64,000 nucleotides of DNA from Sphaerisporangium fuscum (GCF_018531465.1 NZ_JAHDTF010000021.1:1-64000), one strand, 5' to 3'. Shown: positions 49,199-58,500, numbered from the stretch's first letter. Translations and numbers: made by a program. The notes: generated from the sequence alone by a model not told the origin.

Positions 49199-50230
49199 TT
49201 GGGCACCACCGATGTCGTCCTCACCGACACCAGCCCCTACGGGAGCCGGGCGGTGACCGTCGAATCCGACGGGGTGTCCTCGGTAGCTTACCTGCGCGAC
49301 GCCAGAGGCGGGATCCACGGGGCCGTCTGGCTGGCCAACCACGGACCCGCACCTTCCTTCGTGGACCCGGGCGGCATCGGCGACGGCCGGCCCTTCGTCA
49401 TGCCCGCATCGAACACCCGTCTCCCCGGGGGCACCCCGCCGTTCGCGCCCGGCGAGCTTTCGGTGCTGTGGTTCGAGGAGGGCGACGGCGCCGCCCTCTT
49501 CGTCAACGGCGAGCTGCTGGCCGTCATTCCGGGCTGGTCCGATCTCGAACGCGGCATGCCCGGCTACGCCAGGGACGCCGTCGGCGAGTCGCCGTACGCC
49601 TGGTCGCTGGAGGAGGCGCTCGAAGGGCTGGCGCCGCGGATCACCAAGGCGCGCTCCTACTGGGAATGGCGCGACGGTGACGGGGCCTGGCCCTCGTTCC
49701 AGCAGTTCGTGATGAGCCACCTCGACGCGAGGGTGGGCCCCGCCGCCCGGTACTGGGACATCGGCGGCGAGCGGCTGCCGACGGTGGGCATCACCGAACG
49801 GCCGCGCGACGGGTACACGATGCTGTCGACGGTGGGAATGAGCTGCCAGCGGATGCCGGCCGTCGAACAGTACGTCGACCGGCCCGACGCCTACGCGCGG
49901 ATCGAACTGGCGATCGCCACCCGGGGCGAGCCGGCCGGGGCCGCCCAGCTGTTCCTCTGGCTCGCCCGCTACCCCTGGCATTCGATCACCTGGCTGGGGC
50001 ACGGGCACACCGCCCGCTGGTACCGCGAACCGGCCTCGTTCCCGCTCGGCGGGACCTACCACGGCGTGCTGATGCTCGAAACGGTCCCGGGGCTGCCCGA
50101 TCTGTCGGGCTTCGCCTTCGGCGGGGACGAGGTCCGGTGGCTGTGGCTGCTCCCGCTCACCGAGCAGGAGCTCCAGATCGCCGCCGAGCACGGCCACGAG
50201 GCGCTGCGCCTGACGGGCCGCATCCCCTGA
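49199..50230 (+). CDS. SUFU (suppressor of fused) domain protein
   Basis: 343 residues. The C-terminal half contains the SUFU-domain pattern GYTMLSTVGMSCQRMPAVEQ, ARIELAIATRG, LARYPWHSITWLGHGHT and VRWLWLLPLTEQEL. The N-terminal half (VDPGGIGDGRPFVMPASNTRLPG, VLWFEEGDGAALFVNGELLAVIPGWS) is usual in actinobacterial SUFU proteins. In bacteria these proteins are of unknown role, though often linked to immunity against toxins. No toxin gene is adjacent here. It starts at TTG with AGGCGG upstream. Confidence 0.8.
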   Translation: MGTTDVVLTDTSPYGSRAVTVESDGVSSVAYLRDARGGIHGAVWLANHGPAPSFVDPGGIGDGRPFVMPASNTRLPGGTPPFAPGELSVLWFEEGDGAALFVNGELLAVIPGWSDLERGMPGYARDAVGESPYAWSLEEALEGLAPRITKARSYWEWRDGDGAWPSFQQFVMSHLDARVGPAARYWDIGGERLPTVGITERPRDGYTMLSTVGMSCQRMPAVEQYVDRPDAYARIELAIATRGEPAGAAQLFLWLARYPWHSITWLGHGHTARWYREPASFPLGGTYHGVLMLETVPGLPDLSGFAFGGDEVRWLWLLPLTEQELQIAAEHGHEALRLTGRIP

Positions 50231-50237
50231 AGATCGC

Positions 50238-51200
50238 TCAGTTGGGGACGAAGACGGCCAGGAGCAGCCAGACGGGCACCAGAGTCGCGAGCAGGGAGTC
50301 GAGCCGGTCCATCAGCCCACCGTGACCAGGGAGAAGATTCCCCATGTCCTTGATGCCGAGGTCGCGCTTGATGACCGACTCGACCAGATCGCCCAGGGTC
50401 GCGCACATGGCCGCCACGGCACCGACGATGGCGCCCTGCCAGTACTGCCCCTCCAGCATGAAGCGGACCATGAGCGAACCGCACACCACGCACGCCACGA
50501 CCGACCCGGCGAAACCCTCCCAGGTCTTCTTCGGGCTGATGATCGACATCTTGTGCTTGCCGAAGAGGATTCCCGCGAAATAGCCGCCGATGTCGCTGGA
50601 GACCGTGACGGCGATGAAGATGATGACCCGGTCAGGGCCGTCAGGCTTGGCGAGCATCAGCGGGAGGAAGGCCGCTATCAGCGCCGGGTACACCGATATC
50701 AGGACACTGGCGGAGGCGTCGCGCACGTACCCGTCCTGGCCCTGGAACATGCGCCAGGTGAGCACCGTCAGGACCGTCAGGGCGAAGGCGCCCAGCAGCC
50801 AGATCGGACCGCCCCAGTACGCGCCGGCGAGCATGCCCGCGAGGCCGGCCAGCAGGGGACGCACGGGCACCTGGACGTCGCGCACGGCGACCGCCCGGCC
50901 CATCTCGACCACCCCGATGCCGACGGCGGCCAGGATCACGGCGAGGAAGAGCTCCTTGACGGTGTAGAGCGAGCCGATCACGACGGCGCCGAGCGCCACG
51001 CCCACGCCGATCGCCGCGGGAAGGTTGCGCCCGGTACGGATGCCCCCCGGCTTGCCGCCACCACCGTGCCCGCCGGCATCGTTCAACCCCTGCGCACCGT
51101 TGAGGCTCTCGGCGCCGTTACGACCCTTGGCGTCCTCGGGACGCGCGTCAGCCCCCCGGCCTCCGGCCGGCCCGGTCTCGTCCGCCGCCGTACCTTCCAC
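50238..51200 (-). CDS. cdsA: phosphatidate cytidylyltransferase (CDP-diacylglycerol synthase)
   Basis: 320-residue membrane enzyme converting phosphatidic acid and CTP to CDP-diacylglycerol, the gateway to phospholipids. After an unusual glycine/alanine-rich, charged N-terminal ~55 residues there are about eight membrane segments and the CDS signature SPKKTWEGFAGS ... DLVESVIKRDLGIKDMGNLLPGHGGLMDRLDS. It lies downstream of frr, the usual order. Confidence 0.95.
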   Translation of the reverse strand: MEGTAADETGPAGGRGADARPEDAKGRNGAESLNGAQGLNDAGGHGGGGKPGGIRTGRNLPAAIGVGVALGAVVIGSLYTVKELFLAVILAAVGIGVVEMGRAVAVRDVQVPVRPLLAGLAGMLAGAYWGGPIWLLGAFALTVLTVLTWRMFQGQDGYVRDASASVLISVYPALIAAFLPLMLAKPDGPDRVIIFIAVTVSSDIGGYFAGILFGKHKMSIISPKKTWEGFAGSVVACVVCGSLMVRFMLEGQYWQGAIVGAVAAMCATLGDLVESVIKRDLGIKDMGNLLPGHGGLMDRLDSLLATLVPVWLLLAVFVPN

Positions 51201-51365
51201 AGTGTTCCCACTCTCGTACCTTCACCACGCTCGGCGGCCCGCTGCGCCAGTACCGCCGGGGGGCGGGGAGGGAACGCGGTGGGCCCGGACGCGGCAAGGG
51301 CGCTCCCACCCGCGGCCAACACCGGAGTGGAAGCGCCCCAACCTGACCTGCGACTGCTACCGCGC

Positions 51366-51923
51366 TCAGACTTCGAGCAGCTCGGATTCCTTGTGCTTCA
51401 GCAGCTCGTCGATCTTCGCGACGTGCTTCTGGGTGAGGTCGTCGAGCTCCTTCTCGGCGCGGCGGACCTCGTCCTCACCGGCCTCGCCGTCCTTGACGAG
51501 CTTGTCGAGGGTTTCCTTGGCGTGGCGGCGGATGTTGCGCACCGAGACCTTGCTGCTCTCGGCCTTGTTCTTGGCGACCTTGACGTACTCCTTGCGGCGC
51601 TCCTCGGAGAGCTCCGGGAACACCACGCGGATCACGGCACCGTCGTTGCCGGGGTTCACCCCGAGGTCGCTGTCCCGGATCGCCTTCTCGATGGCGCTCA
51701 GCGAACCCTTGTCGTAAGGCTGGATGATCACCATGCGGGCCTCGGGGACGTGGAACGAGGCCAGCTGCTGCACCGGGGTCGGTGATCCGTAGTAGTCAAC
51801 ATTGATCTTGTTGAACATGGACGGGCTCACCCTGCCGGTGCGGATCGCCGCGAAGTCCTCCTTGGCGACGGCGACCGCCTTGTCCATCTTCTCCTCGGCT
51901 TCGAAGAGGGTTTCCTCGATCAC
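51366..51923 (-). CDS. frr: ribosome recycling factor
   Basis: 185 residues, the standard length. IEETLFEAEEKMDKAVAVAKEDFAAIRTGRVSPSMFNKINVDYYGSPTPVQQLA and KAESSKVSVRNIRRHAKETLDKL are diagnostic. With EF-G it splits post-termination ribosomes. It lies nine bases after pyrH. GTG start. Confidence 0.97.
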   Translation of the reverse strand: MIEETLFEAEEKMDKAVAVAKEDFAAIRTGRVSPSMFNKINVDYYGSPTPVQQLASFHVPEARMVIIQPYDKGSLSAIEKAIRDSDLGVNPGNDGAVIRVVFPELSEERRKEYVKVAKNKAESSKVSVRNIRRHAKETLDKLVKDGEAGEDEVRRAEKELDDLTQKHVAKIDELLKHKESELLEV

Positions 51924-51932
51924 AGCGGCTCC

Positions 51933-52703
51933 CTATTTCCCTGCCGGACTCACCAGCGTGCCGATCTTTTCACCGCGGACCGCCCGCAGAATGTTGCCCT
52001 CACCCATCAGGTCGAAGACCACGATGGGCAGGCCGTTGTCCATGCAAAGGCTGATCGCCGTGGCGTCCATGACCCCGAGCCCTCGCGTGAGGACCTCGCT
52101 GTACTCGAGCTGGTCGAAGCGGACGGCGTCGGGGTTCTTCCGCGGGTCGGAATCGTAGACCCCGTCGACCTGGGTGCCCTTGAGCAGCGCCTCCGCGCCG
52201 ACCTCCAGCGCGCGCTGGGCGGCGCAGGTGTCGGTGGAGAAGAACGGCGAGCCGAGCCCGGCGCCGAAGATCACCACGCGGCCCTTCTCGAGGTGGCGGA
52301 TGGCCCGGCGGGGCAGGAACGGCTCGGCCACCTGCTGCATGGTGATGGCCGTCTGCACGCGCGTCTCGACACCGCGCTTCTCGAGGAAGTCCTGCAGCGC
52401 GAGGCAGTTGATCACCGTGCCCAGCATGCCCATGTAGTCGGCCCGCGCGCGGTCCATGCCGCGCTCGGACATCGCGGCGCCGCGGAACATGTTGCCGCCG
52501 CCGACGACGACGGCGACCTGCACCCCCTCGCGCACGGCCTCGGCGATCGAGTCGGCGAGCTTGGCGACCACCCCGGGATCGATGCCCAGCGGCTCGGCGC
52601 CCGCGAACGCCTCACCGGACAGCTTCAGCATGACCCGCTTCCAGCGAAGCGGCCAGTTGTACGACGAAGCCGCCGACGTAGCGGGTTGTTGGTTCTCCTG
52701 CAC
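51933..52703 (-). CDS. pyrH: UMP kinase
   Basis: 256-residue hexameric amino-acid-kinase-fold enzyme phosphorylating UMP. Core MLKLSGEAFAGAEPLGIDPGVVAKLA, VVVGGGNMFRGAAMSERGMDRARADYMGMLGTVIN, VIFGAGLGSPFFSTDTCAAQRALEVGAEALLKGTQVDGVYDSDPRKNP. I set the start at GTG 52703 because AGGAGG lies eight bases upstream; the longer open frame overlaps the tsf 3' end without support. Confidence 0.95.
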   Translation of the reverse strand: MQENQQPATSAASSYNWPLRWKRVMLKLSGEAFAGAEPLGIDPGVVAKLADSIAEAVREGVQVAVVVGGGNMFRGAAMSERGMDRARADYMGMLGTVINCLALQDFLEKRGVETRVQTAITMQQVAEPFLPRRAIRHLEKGRVVIFGAGLGSPFFSTDTCAAQRALEVGAEALLKGTQVDGVYDSDPRKNPDAVRFDQLEYSEVLTRGLGVMDATAISLCMDNGLPIVVFDLMGEGNILRAVRGEKIGTLVSPAGK

Positions 52704-52761
52704 GACGGCGGCCTCCTCGGTGATGGTTTCGAAGCTGGTCGGATCCCTCTTGGGGCTAAGC

Positions 52762-53595
52762 CTATGCCTGACCGACCTTGTAGCGGGCGAAGCCCAGGAC
52801 CTTGACGCCCGCCTCGTCCGCGTACTTCGCGATGGTCTTCTTGTTGTCCTTGACGAAGGCCTGCTCAAGGAGAGTGAAGTCCTTGTACCAGCCGTTGATG
52901 CGCCCGTCGACGATCTTGCCGATGGCGGCCTCGGGCTTGCCCTCCTCGCGGGTCATCTGCTCGAAGACCGTGCGCTCCTTCTCGATCACGTCCGCCGGGA
53001 CCGAGTTGGGGTTGAGGTACTTGGGGGCCATCGCGGCGGTGTGCTGGGCGATGTCCTTGGCGACCTCGGCGTTCGGGGTGTCGAGCTGGACGAGCACGCC
53101 CACCGCCGGCGGGAGCTGCGGGTCGGTCTTGTGCATGTAGGAGGTGATGTAGCCACCCTCCAGCACGACGAACCGACGGACCTCGATCTTCTCGCCGAGC
53201 GCGGCGTTGGCCTCGTCGAGGTGCTCCTTGACGGTCTTGCCGTCGAACTCCGACTCGAGGAGGCTCGGCACGTCGGCCGGGCGGGTGGCGAGGATGTGCT
53301 CGACGACCTTGGCCGCCAGCTCCTGGAAACGCTCACCCTTGGCGACGAAGTCGGTCTCGCAGTTGAGCTCGAGCAGGGCGGCGAGGGAGTCGCCCTCGTG
53401 CTTGACGGCGATCAGACCGTTGGAGGCGGTGCGCGCCTCGCGCTTGCCGACGTCCTTGGCGCCCTTGACGCGCAGGATGTCGACGGCCTTCTCGAAGTCG
53501 CCCTCCGCCTCCTCCAGGGCCTTCTTGCAGTCCATCATGCCGGCGGCGGTCAGCTCACGAAGCCGCTTGACGTCGGCCATGTTCACGGAAGCCAT
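52762..53595 (-). CDS. tsf: translation elongation factor Ts
   Basis: 277-residue nucleotide-exchange factor for EF-Tu. ADVKRLRELTAAGMMDCKKALEEAEGDFEKAVDILRVKGAKDVGKREAR is the conserved N-terminal UBA-like region; LLELNCETDFVAKGERF follows. The ATG at 53595 is preceded by GAGGAAAA. It is transcribed after rpsB across a strong hairpin. Confidence 0.97.
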   Translation of the reverse strand: MASVNMADVKRLRELTAAGMMDCKKALEEAEGDFEKAVDILRVKGAKDVGKREARTASNGLIAVKHEGDSLAALLELNCETDFVAKGERFQELAAKVVEHILATRPADVPSLLESEFDGKTVKEHLDEANAALGEKIEVRRFVVLEGGYITSYMHKTDPQLPPAVGVLVQLDTPNAEVAKDIAQHTAAMAPKYLNPNSVPADVIEKERTVFEQMTREEGKPEAAIGKIVDGRINGWYKDFTLLEQAFVKDNKKTIAKYADEAGVKVLGFARYKVGQA

Positions 53596-53624
53596 TGTCT
53601 TTTCCTCGTCGAGTCGTCGTGGAT

Positions 53625-53660
53625 CGGGTGGGTGTGCCCTGGTCGAGGCACACCCACCCG
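53625..53660 (-). terminator. 14-bp hairpin between rpsB and tsf
   Basis: Positions 53625-53638 and 53647-53660 are perfectly complementary (CGGGTGGGTGTGCC and its complement) with an 8-base loop. There is no U-run. It may act as an attenuator or mRNA-stability stem that lets part of the rpsB transcripts proceed into tsf. Confidence 0.6.
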
Positions 53661-53709
53661 GAAAGAGCCTTGCATGCCGCACGGCTGCCCATGCGGCCTG
53701 ACGCGGGCC

Positions 53710-54630
53710 TCAGGCCTGCTCGGCGCCCTCGCCGGCCTCGCCGGTCTCGGGGGCGGCCTGCTCGGCCGGCGCCTCAGCGGCCGGTGCCTCGGCGGCGGGC
53801 GCCTCAGCGGCCGGTGCCTCGGCGGCGGGGGCCTCGGCGGGCTCCTCCTCGGAGCGGGCGAGCAGCTCGCGCTCCCACTCGGCGAGCGGCTCGGCGGCGG
53901 CGGCGCCGGCCGGCTTGTCGTCACCGCGGGTGGCGCCTGCGCGCGCCATCAGACCGTCCGCGACGGCGTCGGCGATCACCCGGGTGAGCAGGCTGACGGC
54001 GCGGATCGCGTCGTCGTTGCCCGGGATCGGGTAGTCGACCTCGTCGGGGTCGCAGTTGGTGTCGAGGATCGCGACGACCGGGATGTTCAGCTTGCGGGCC
54101 TCGCTGATCCCGATGTGCTCCTTCTTGGTGTCGACGACCCAGACCGCGCTCGGGACGCGGGCCATGTCGCGGATACCGCCGAGGGTGCGCTCCAGCTTGT
54201 CCTTCTCGCGGCGGCGCATCAGGAGCTCCTTCTTGGTGAGCCCGGAGCCCGCGACGTTGTCGAAGTCGAGCTCCTCGAGCTCCTTCAGGCGCTGCAGCCG
54301 CTTGTGGACGGTGGAGAAGTTGGTGAGCATGCCACCCAGCCAGCGCTGGTTGACGTACGGCATGCCGACCCGCGCGGCCTGCTCGGCGATGGCCTCCTGG
54401 GCCTGCTTCTTGGTGCCGATGAACAGGATGGTGCCGCCGTGCGCGACCGTCTCCTTGACGAAGTCGTAGGCGCGGTCGATGTAGGACAGCGACTTCTGCA
54501 GGTCGATGATGTAGATGCCGTTGCGCTCGGTGAGGATGAAGCGCTTCATCTTCGGGTTCCAGCGACGGGTCTGGTGCCCGAAGTGAACACCGCTCTCGAG
54601 CATCTGTCGCATGGTGACGACGGGGGCCAT
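53710..54630 (-). CDS. rpsB: 30S ribosomal protein S2
   Basis: 306 residues, starting APVVTMRQMLESGVHFGHQTRRWNPKMKRFILTERNGIYIIDLQKS with all S2 landmarks (LFIGTKKQAQEAI, NQRWLGGMLTNF, HIGISEARKLNIPVVAILDTNCDPD). The C-terminal tail is extended by repeats of AEAPA and glutamates. The ATG at 54630 follows AGGAGGACC. It is first in the rpsB-tsf-pyrH-frr-cdsA order. Confidence 0.97.
   Translation of the reverse strand: MAPVVTMRQMLESGVHFGHQTRRWNPKMKRFILTERNGIYIIDLQKSLSYIDRAYDFVKETVAHGGTILFIGTKKQAQEAIAEQAARVGMPYVNQRWLGGMLTNFSTVHKRLQRLKELEELDFDNVAGSGLTKKELLMRRREKDKLERTLGGIRDMARVPSAVWVVDTKKEHIGISEARKLNIPVVAILDTNCDPDEVDYPIPGNDDAIRAVSLLTRVIADAVADGLMARAGATRGDDKPAGAAAAEPLAEWERELLARSEEEPAEAPAAEAPAAEAPAAEAPAAEAPAEQAAPETGEAGEGAEQA
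53753..53842 (-). repeat. in-frame AEAPA-coding repeats in the rpsB tail
   Basis: GGCGCCTCAGCGGCCGGTGC-type units recur about every 18 and 36 bases and encode PAAEAPAAEA repeats in the S2 C-terminus. Acidic alanine-proline tails occur on S2 of several actinobacteria; here the DNA repeats are nearly identical, suggesting recent expansion. Confidence 0.65.
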
Positions 54631-55960
54631 GAGTATGGTCCTCCTGGGTAGAGCGCCGTGAAGGCGCATGCCTCGGTTGCCTGCGGGGACCTGCGGTCCC
54701 CGCCCTGACGCCCTGACTCGTCCCATCCGGATCAAGACCCGGACCGAGAGGACGATTCGCCTGTGGGCGTGCGAAGTCGGCCCGCCTGGCGAGCCACCAA
54801 AAAGTGTACCCGGAACGCGGCCGCCCCCGCCCCACCCGGCCAAGCCTTCCCGCTCCCGGCAAAGCCCCGATCGCCCCGCTCCCCGGACCCCCCACCCACA
54901 AGAACACGGAGCTCCCGAACACCCCCCCAGCCACCCCGCCCTCCGAACACCCCCGAACCCCCAGCCACTCCGCCCCCCGCAGCCCCTCCCGCCCGCCACC
55001 CCCTGCCCCGAGTACCTCGAGCCCCCCGCTCCCCGGAGCCCCTCGTACCCGCCACACCTCGAGCCCCCCGCTCCCCGGAGCCCCTCGTGCCCGAGAACGC
55101 CCAAACACCCGAACGCCTGCCGCCCACGCCGCCCACCGGGCGCCCCCGCTCCCCGGAAGCCCTCACATGCCTAAGAACGTGCAAACACCCGAGCCCCTGC
55201 ACACGCCACGCCCGGGGCCGCCTCCGCTCCCAGGTAGCCCTCAAGCCCGAGGACGCCGGAACACCCGAACACCCCACGCACCCGCCACATCCGGGCCGCC
55301 CCCGCTCTCAGAAGCCCTCATCGCGGGGCCCTGCACCCACCCGAACACCCCACACCCATCGCACCCCAAGGCGCCGCCATCCCCGCTAAGCCCTCATGCC
55401 CGAGAACACCCAAACACCCCACGCACCCGCCACATCCAGGGCCGCCCCCGCTCCCAGAAGCCCTCATCGCGAGAACCTGCACACACCCGAATGCCCCGCA
55501 CGCGCCGCACCCCAAGGCGCCGCCATCCCCGTAAGCCCTCATCGCGAGGATGCGGACACGGCTGCACGAGCCGCGCCTGAGGCGCCTCGCTCCCGAAAGC
55601 CCCTCATCTGCGAGAACGCCGAAACAGCTATGCGAGCCCCCCTTGGGACGCCTCCGTTCCTCGGAAACCCTCATCCGGGGGAACACGGAGACAGCCGAGC
55701 CCCTGCTGCACATGCCGCGCGTGGAACGTCCCTGCGTCCGCCGTCCACCCGATCCGCACCCGCTACATCAAGCTGATGGCAGCCCTCTTCCCACCCAGCG
55801 GCCGCCGACCGCCAGTTCGTGCCGCGACTCGGCCGTGCTGGTCAGCGACGGTGGCCGGGCCGTGTCGCACATCTCCCCTGGGATCCGCGGCGCAGCGATC
55901 TCCTGGCAGGTGACATGCGTGGCGGCTCGGCCTTCGTCGCCCGTGTCGGCGCCTCCGGGT
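54631..55960. other. 1.33-kb gene-free region upstream of rpsB
   Basis: It holds the rpsB leader (54631-54800), then strongly C-rich (plus strand) low-complexity DNA with a degenerate ~75-bp tandem array. No frame shows a recognisable protein, and the open frames on both strands encode only Gly/Arg/Pro-rich repeats. Promoters for rpsB are expected at its left end but none is clear. Confidence 0.6.
54985..55720. repeat. degenerate ~65-80-bp tandem array, about ten copies
   Basis: Units share CGCTCCCnGAAGCCCTCAT followed by GCGAGAAC and AACACCCGAACACC. Heads occur near 55025, 55066, 55146, 55225, 55302, 55374, 55445, 55520, 55585 and 55655. Spacing is irregular (about 65-80 bases) and divergence is high, as in an ageing minisatellite. 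Confidence 0.75.
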
Positions 55961-57937
55961 TCACCACCTCGGCGGATGCTCTCCGCGACGCGGTGGTGGT
56001 GACGACCAGTACGGTCGTACGCCGTCGATGACCCCGGGCGCGCGCACGTACGTCAGCCGTCCGAACTGGCTGTCCATCTCGTCCAGCAGATCCGACATGT
56101 CAGGCTCGCCGATCTCCCCACCAGCGATCCGGCCCAGCTCGTCCAGCCAGAGCGCGGTGCGGGCGAAGCACGCCTGGACGTGCCACGACCCTCCTTCACG
56201 CTCCCGCCTGATCAACCCCGCGACCGCCCCCAGCGCCGCGAACCAGCCCGTCGCGTGGTCCAGCAGCTGCGCGGGCAGCGGGACCGGGCGGGTCCCGTCG
56301 CCGCCCTCGTGGGCGATGCCGGCGGCCATCTGCACCAGGCTGTCGAACCCGCGCCTTCCCGCCCAGGGGCCGCGGTGGCCGTACGCGGAGATGTCGACGC
56401 AGACGATGCCGGGCCTTATGGCGGCGAGGTCGGCCGGCCCGAAGCCCAGCCGGTCCAGCGCCCCCGGCCGGTACGCCTGGACGATCACATCGGCGCCCGC
56501 CACCAGCTCCCTGAACGCCGCCGCGCCCTCCCGCGTCCGCAGGTCAAGCTCGCAAGAGCGCTTCCCGAAGGCCGTACTCACCACCAACCCGGGCACTTCC
56601 GGCAGGTGAGCGGCCCCCACTCGCAGCACATCCGCCCCAAAGGAGGCCATCGCCCGGGTCGCGACCGGCCCCGAGATCACACGGCTGAGATCAAGAACAC
56701 GAATCCCTTCCAACGGACGCCCCCTCAGCCGCCCAGCCGCCCCTCCCCCGGACGAGCCGGCGTCTGTGCGGTGGGTGGCTGGTGCCGGGCTGTTCGCGCC
56801 GGAATGGGCGGCCGGAGGTTGGGAATTCTGATGGTCGAGGCGGCTGAAAGCGATCAGAGGAAGCTCCGCGACCGCACGGCCCTGCGGGTGCTCATGCCAC
56901 TCCGCCCGGCTTCGCATGGCGGCGGCGCACCCTCCGGCGTCCGTCACCGCCTGCTCGATGTCCGGCGCTGTACGGCCGGCGCAGGCGTTGATGACGTCCT
57001 CTTTGCCGGCGTCGGACGGCAGCTCGAGCGCCCGGAGCACCGCCTCCCGATGATGATCGAAGTTGCAGTGCAAACGCACCCAGCCGCCACCGGCCGTCCG
57101 GTAGTCACCGGACAAGGGCGCCCATCCGACGACGACCTCTCCGTCGATCTGGAAATAGCGCTCGTCCCGGAACGCGGCCGCCGCCTCACGGACATCGACA
57201 GTGATCGTCGGTGCTTGCCCCCTCGCCCTCGGCCCGACGCTCCCAGTGACCCCGGCGGAGCCATCCCGCCCAGCCTCCACAGCAGCGTCCTCACCCCCGC
57301 TCGGCCACACTCCGCTGCTGGCAAGAAGTGCTGACCCGACCGCGGCTCCATCCGCGGTACCCGCCCCTGACAGAGCCGAGGCGCCACCGCCCTCAGCTCC
57401 TCCGGCCGGTGCCGACCCGACCGCTAGGCGGATGACACCCCCGCGCCCCGCGCTCCCCTCATCACCCGGTGACGCACCATCCCCCAGCTCCGCCACATCG
57501 CCCAGTAAGGCACCATGCCCCAAACCACGCTCTGCCACATCAACCGGCGACGCACCATCCCCCAAGCCGCGCTCCGTTGCAGCGCCCCGTGAAGCACCAT
57601 CCCCCAAGCCGCGCTCTGTCGCAGCGCCCCGTGAAGCACCATCCCCCAAGCCGCGCTCTGCCACATCGACCGGCCGGCCACCGTCCACCCTCCGCCCCAC
57701 TTCGGGCGATTCATGCTCCATCGGGGCAAGGCTCGTGACTACGGGACCGGAGGTCGCCTCACCGGTTCGCATGCGTCCCAGGAGAGCCACGGCGGCGGTC
57801 ATCGCCCCCACGGCCGCGGCGGCCGCCGTACCGACCTTGAAGACCGACGGGAGTACCGGATCTTGTCCCGTCACCTCGACAGGCGGAAGGTCGAGACCGA
57901 CCTCCGCCCCAAGTGCACGAACGATCTTCTCGACCAC
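55961..57937 (-). CDS. CaiB/BaiF-family CoA-transferase with repeat insertion
   Basis: 658 residues. The C-terminal ~240 residues are a clear CaiB/BaiF (class III CoA-transferase) domain: PLEGIRVLDLSRVISGPVATRAMASFGADVLRV, KRSCELDLRTREGAAAFRELVAGADVIVQAYRPGALDRLGFGPADLA, GFDSLVQMAAGIAHEGG. N-terminal parts (GLDLPPVEVTGQDPVLPSVFKVGTAAAAAVGA and ERYFQIDGEVVVGWAPLSGDYRTAGGGWVRLHCNFDHHREAVLRALEL) belong to the same family, but are split by ~170 Gly/Ala/Glu-rich residues containing a 14-residue repeat (ERGLGDGASRGAAT). A second low-complexity spacer follows ~residue 395. GTG 57937 has GGAAGG upstream. The substrate is unknown. Confidence 0.8.
   Translation of the reverse strand: MVEKIVRALGAEVGLDLPPVEVTGQDPVLPSVFKVGTAAAAAVGAMTAAVALLGRMRTGEATSGPVVTSLAPMEHESPEVGRRVDGGRPVDVAERGLGDGASRGAATERGLGDGASRGAATERGLGDGASPVDVAERGLGHGALLGDVAELGDGASPGDEGSAGRGGVIRLAVGSAPAGGAEGGGASALSGAGTADGAAVGSALLASSGVWPSGGEDAAVEAGRDGSAGVTGSVGPRARGQAPTITVDVREAAAAFRDERYFQIDGEVVVGWAPLSGDYRTAGGGWVRLHCNFDHHREAVLRALELPSDAGKEDVINACAGRTAPDIEQAVTDAGGCAAAMRSRAEWHEHPQGRAVAELPLIAFSRLDHQNSQPPAAHSGANSPAPATHRTDAGSSGGGAAGRLRGRPLEGIRVLDLSRVISGPVATRAMASFGADVLRVGAAHLPEVPGLVVSTAFGKRSCELDLRTREGAAAFRELVAGADVIVQAYRPGALDRLGFGPADLAAIRPGIVCVDISAYGHRGPWAGRRGFDSLVQMAAGIAHEGGDGTRPVPLPAQLLDHATGWFAALGAVAGLIRREREGGSWHVQACFARTALWLDELGRIAGGEIGEPDMSDLLDEMDSQFGRLTYVRAPGVIDGVRPYWSSPPPRRGEHPPRW
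57474..57680 (-). repeat. 42-bp tandem repeat inside the CoA-transferase gene, ~5 copies
   Basis: GCACCAT-headed units start at 57474, 57510, 57552, 57594 and 57636. The last intervals are exactly 42 bases and the first is 36. All intervals are multiples of three, so the reading frame is kept. Neighbouring units are almost identical. Confidence 0.9.
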
Positions 57938-58024
57938 AAAGCACCTTCCTTTCGACCGCCGCTCCCCACAGGCATTCACCTTCGCCGGAGCACACCCCTG
58001 GCTCCTGGCCGCGACCCCTCGCAA

Positions 58025-58500
58025 TTACGGGCCCGCACTGACTCCTGACGGGCCCCTCCCAACTACAGCCAACCGCCGAACCGCCCTCTGTCCGAGAGCC
58101 CCCTCACGACTCGGCCGACCGCCACACTGCACCCCCGACCACACCCCCGCCACAACCAGCCGACCACCGAACCACCCCCTGACCGAGAACCCCCTTCCGA
58201 CTACGGGCACCTGCCAAGCTGACCCCTGACCACGCCCCCGTCACGATCGCAGGCGACTACCGAACCACCCTGACTGAGAACCTCCACACGACTCGGGCGA
58301 CCGTCACACTGCCCCCGACCACACCCCCGCCACGATCGCAGGCAACCACCGAACCACCCCCTGACCGAGAATCCCTTTGCGGCTGGAAGCCATCACCCAA
58401 TTGACTGCTGAGGGGGATGCCCTTCCCAGCTCCGAGCGACCACCGAACCGACCCCTGTCTTGCGGTCTCCTCCCGATTGCGGATGATCGTCGGAAACTCT
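58025..58500. repeat. ~92-bp degenerate tandem array, five copies
   Basis: CCGAACC blocks, each followed by a variant of CCCTGACCGAGAACCCCC and preceded by CCACACCCCCGCCACGATCG, start at 58076, 58167, 58260, 58349 and 58443 (intervals 91, 93, 89, 94). It fills most of the 654-base gap (57938-58591) between the divergent CoA-transferase and M23 genes, where no other gene is seen. Confidence 0.8.

Noticed and set aside
54985..55720. CRISPR array
   Set aside because: Units are degenerate, spacing is irregular, there are no short identical repeats with unique spacers and no cas genes anywhere in the window.
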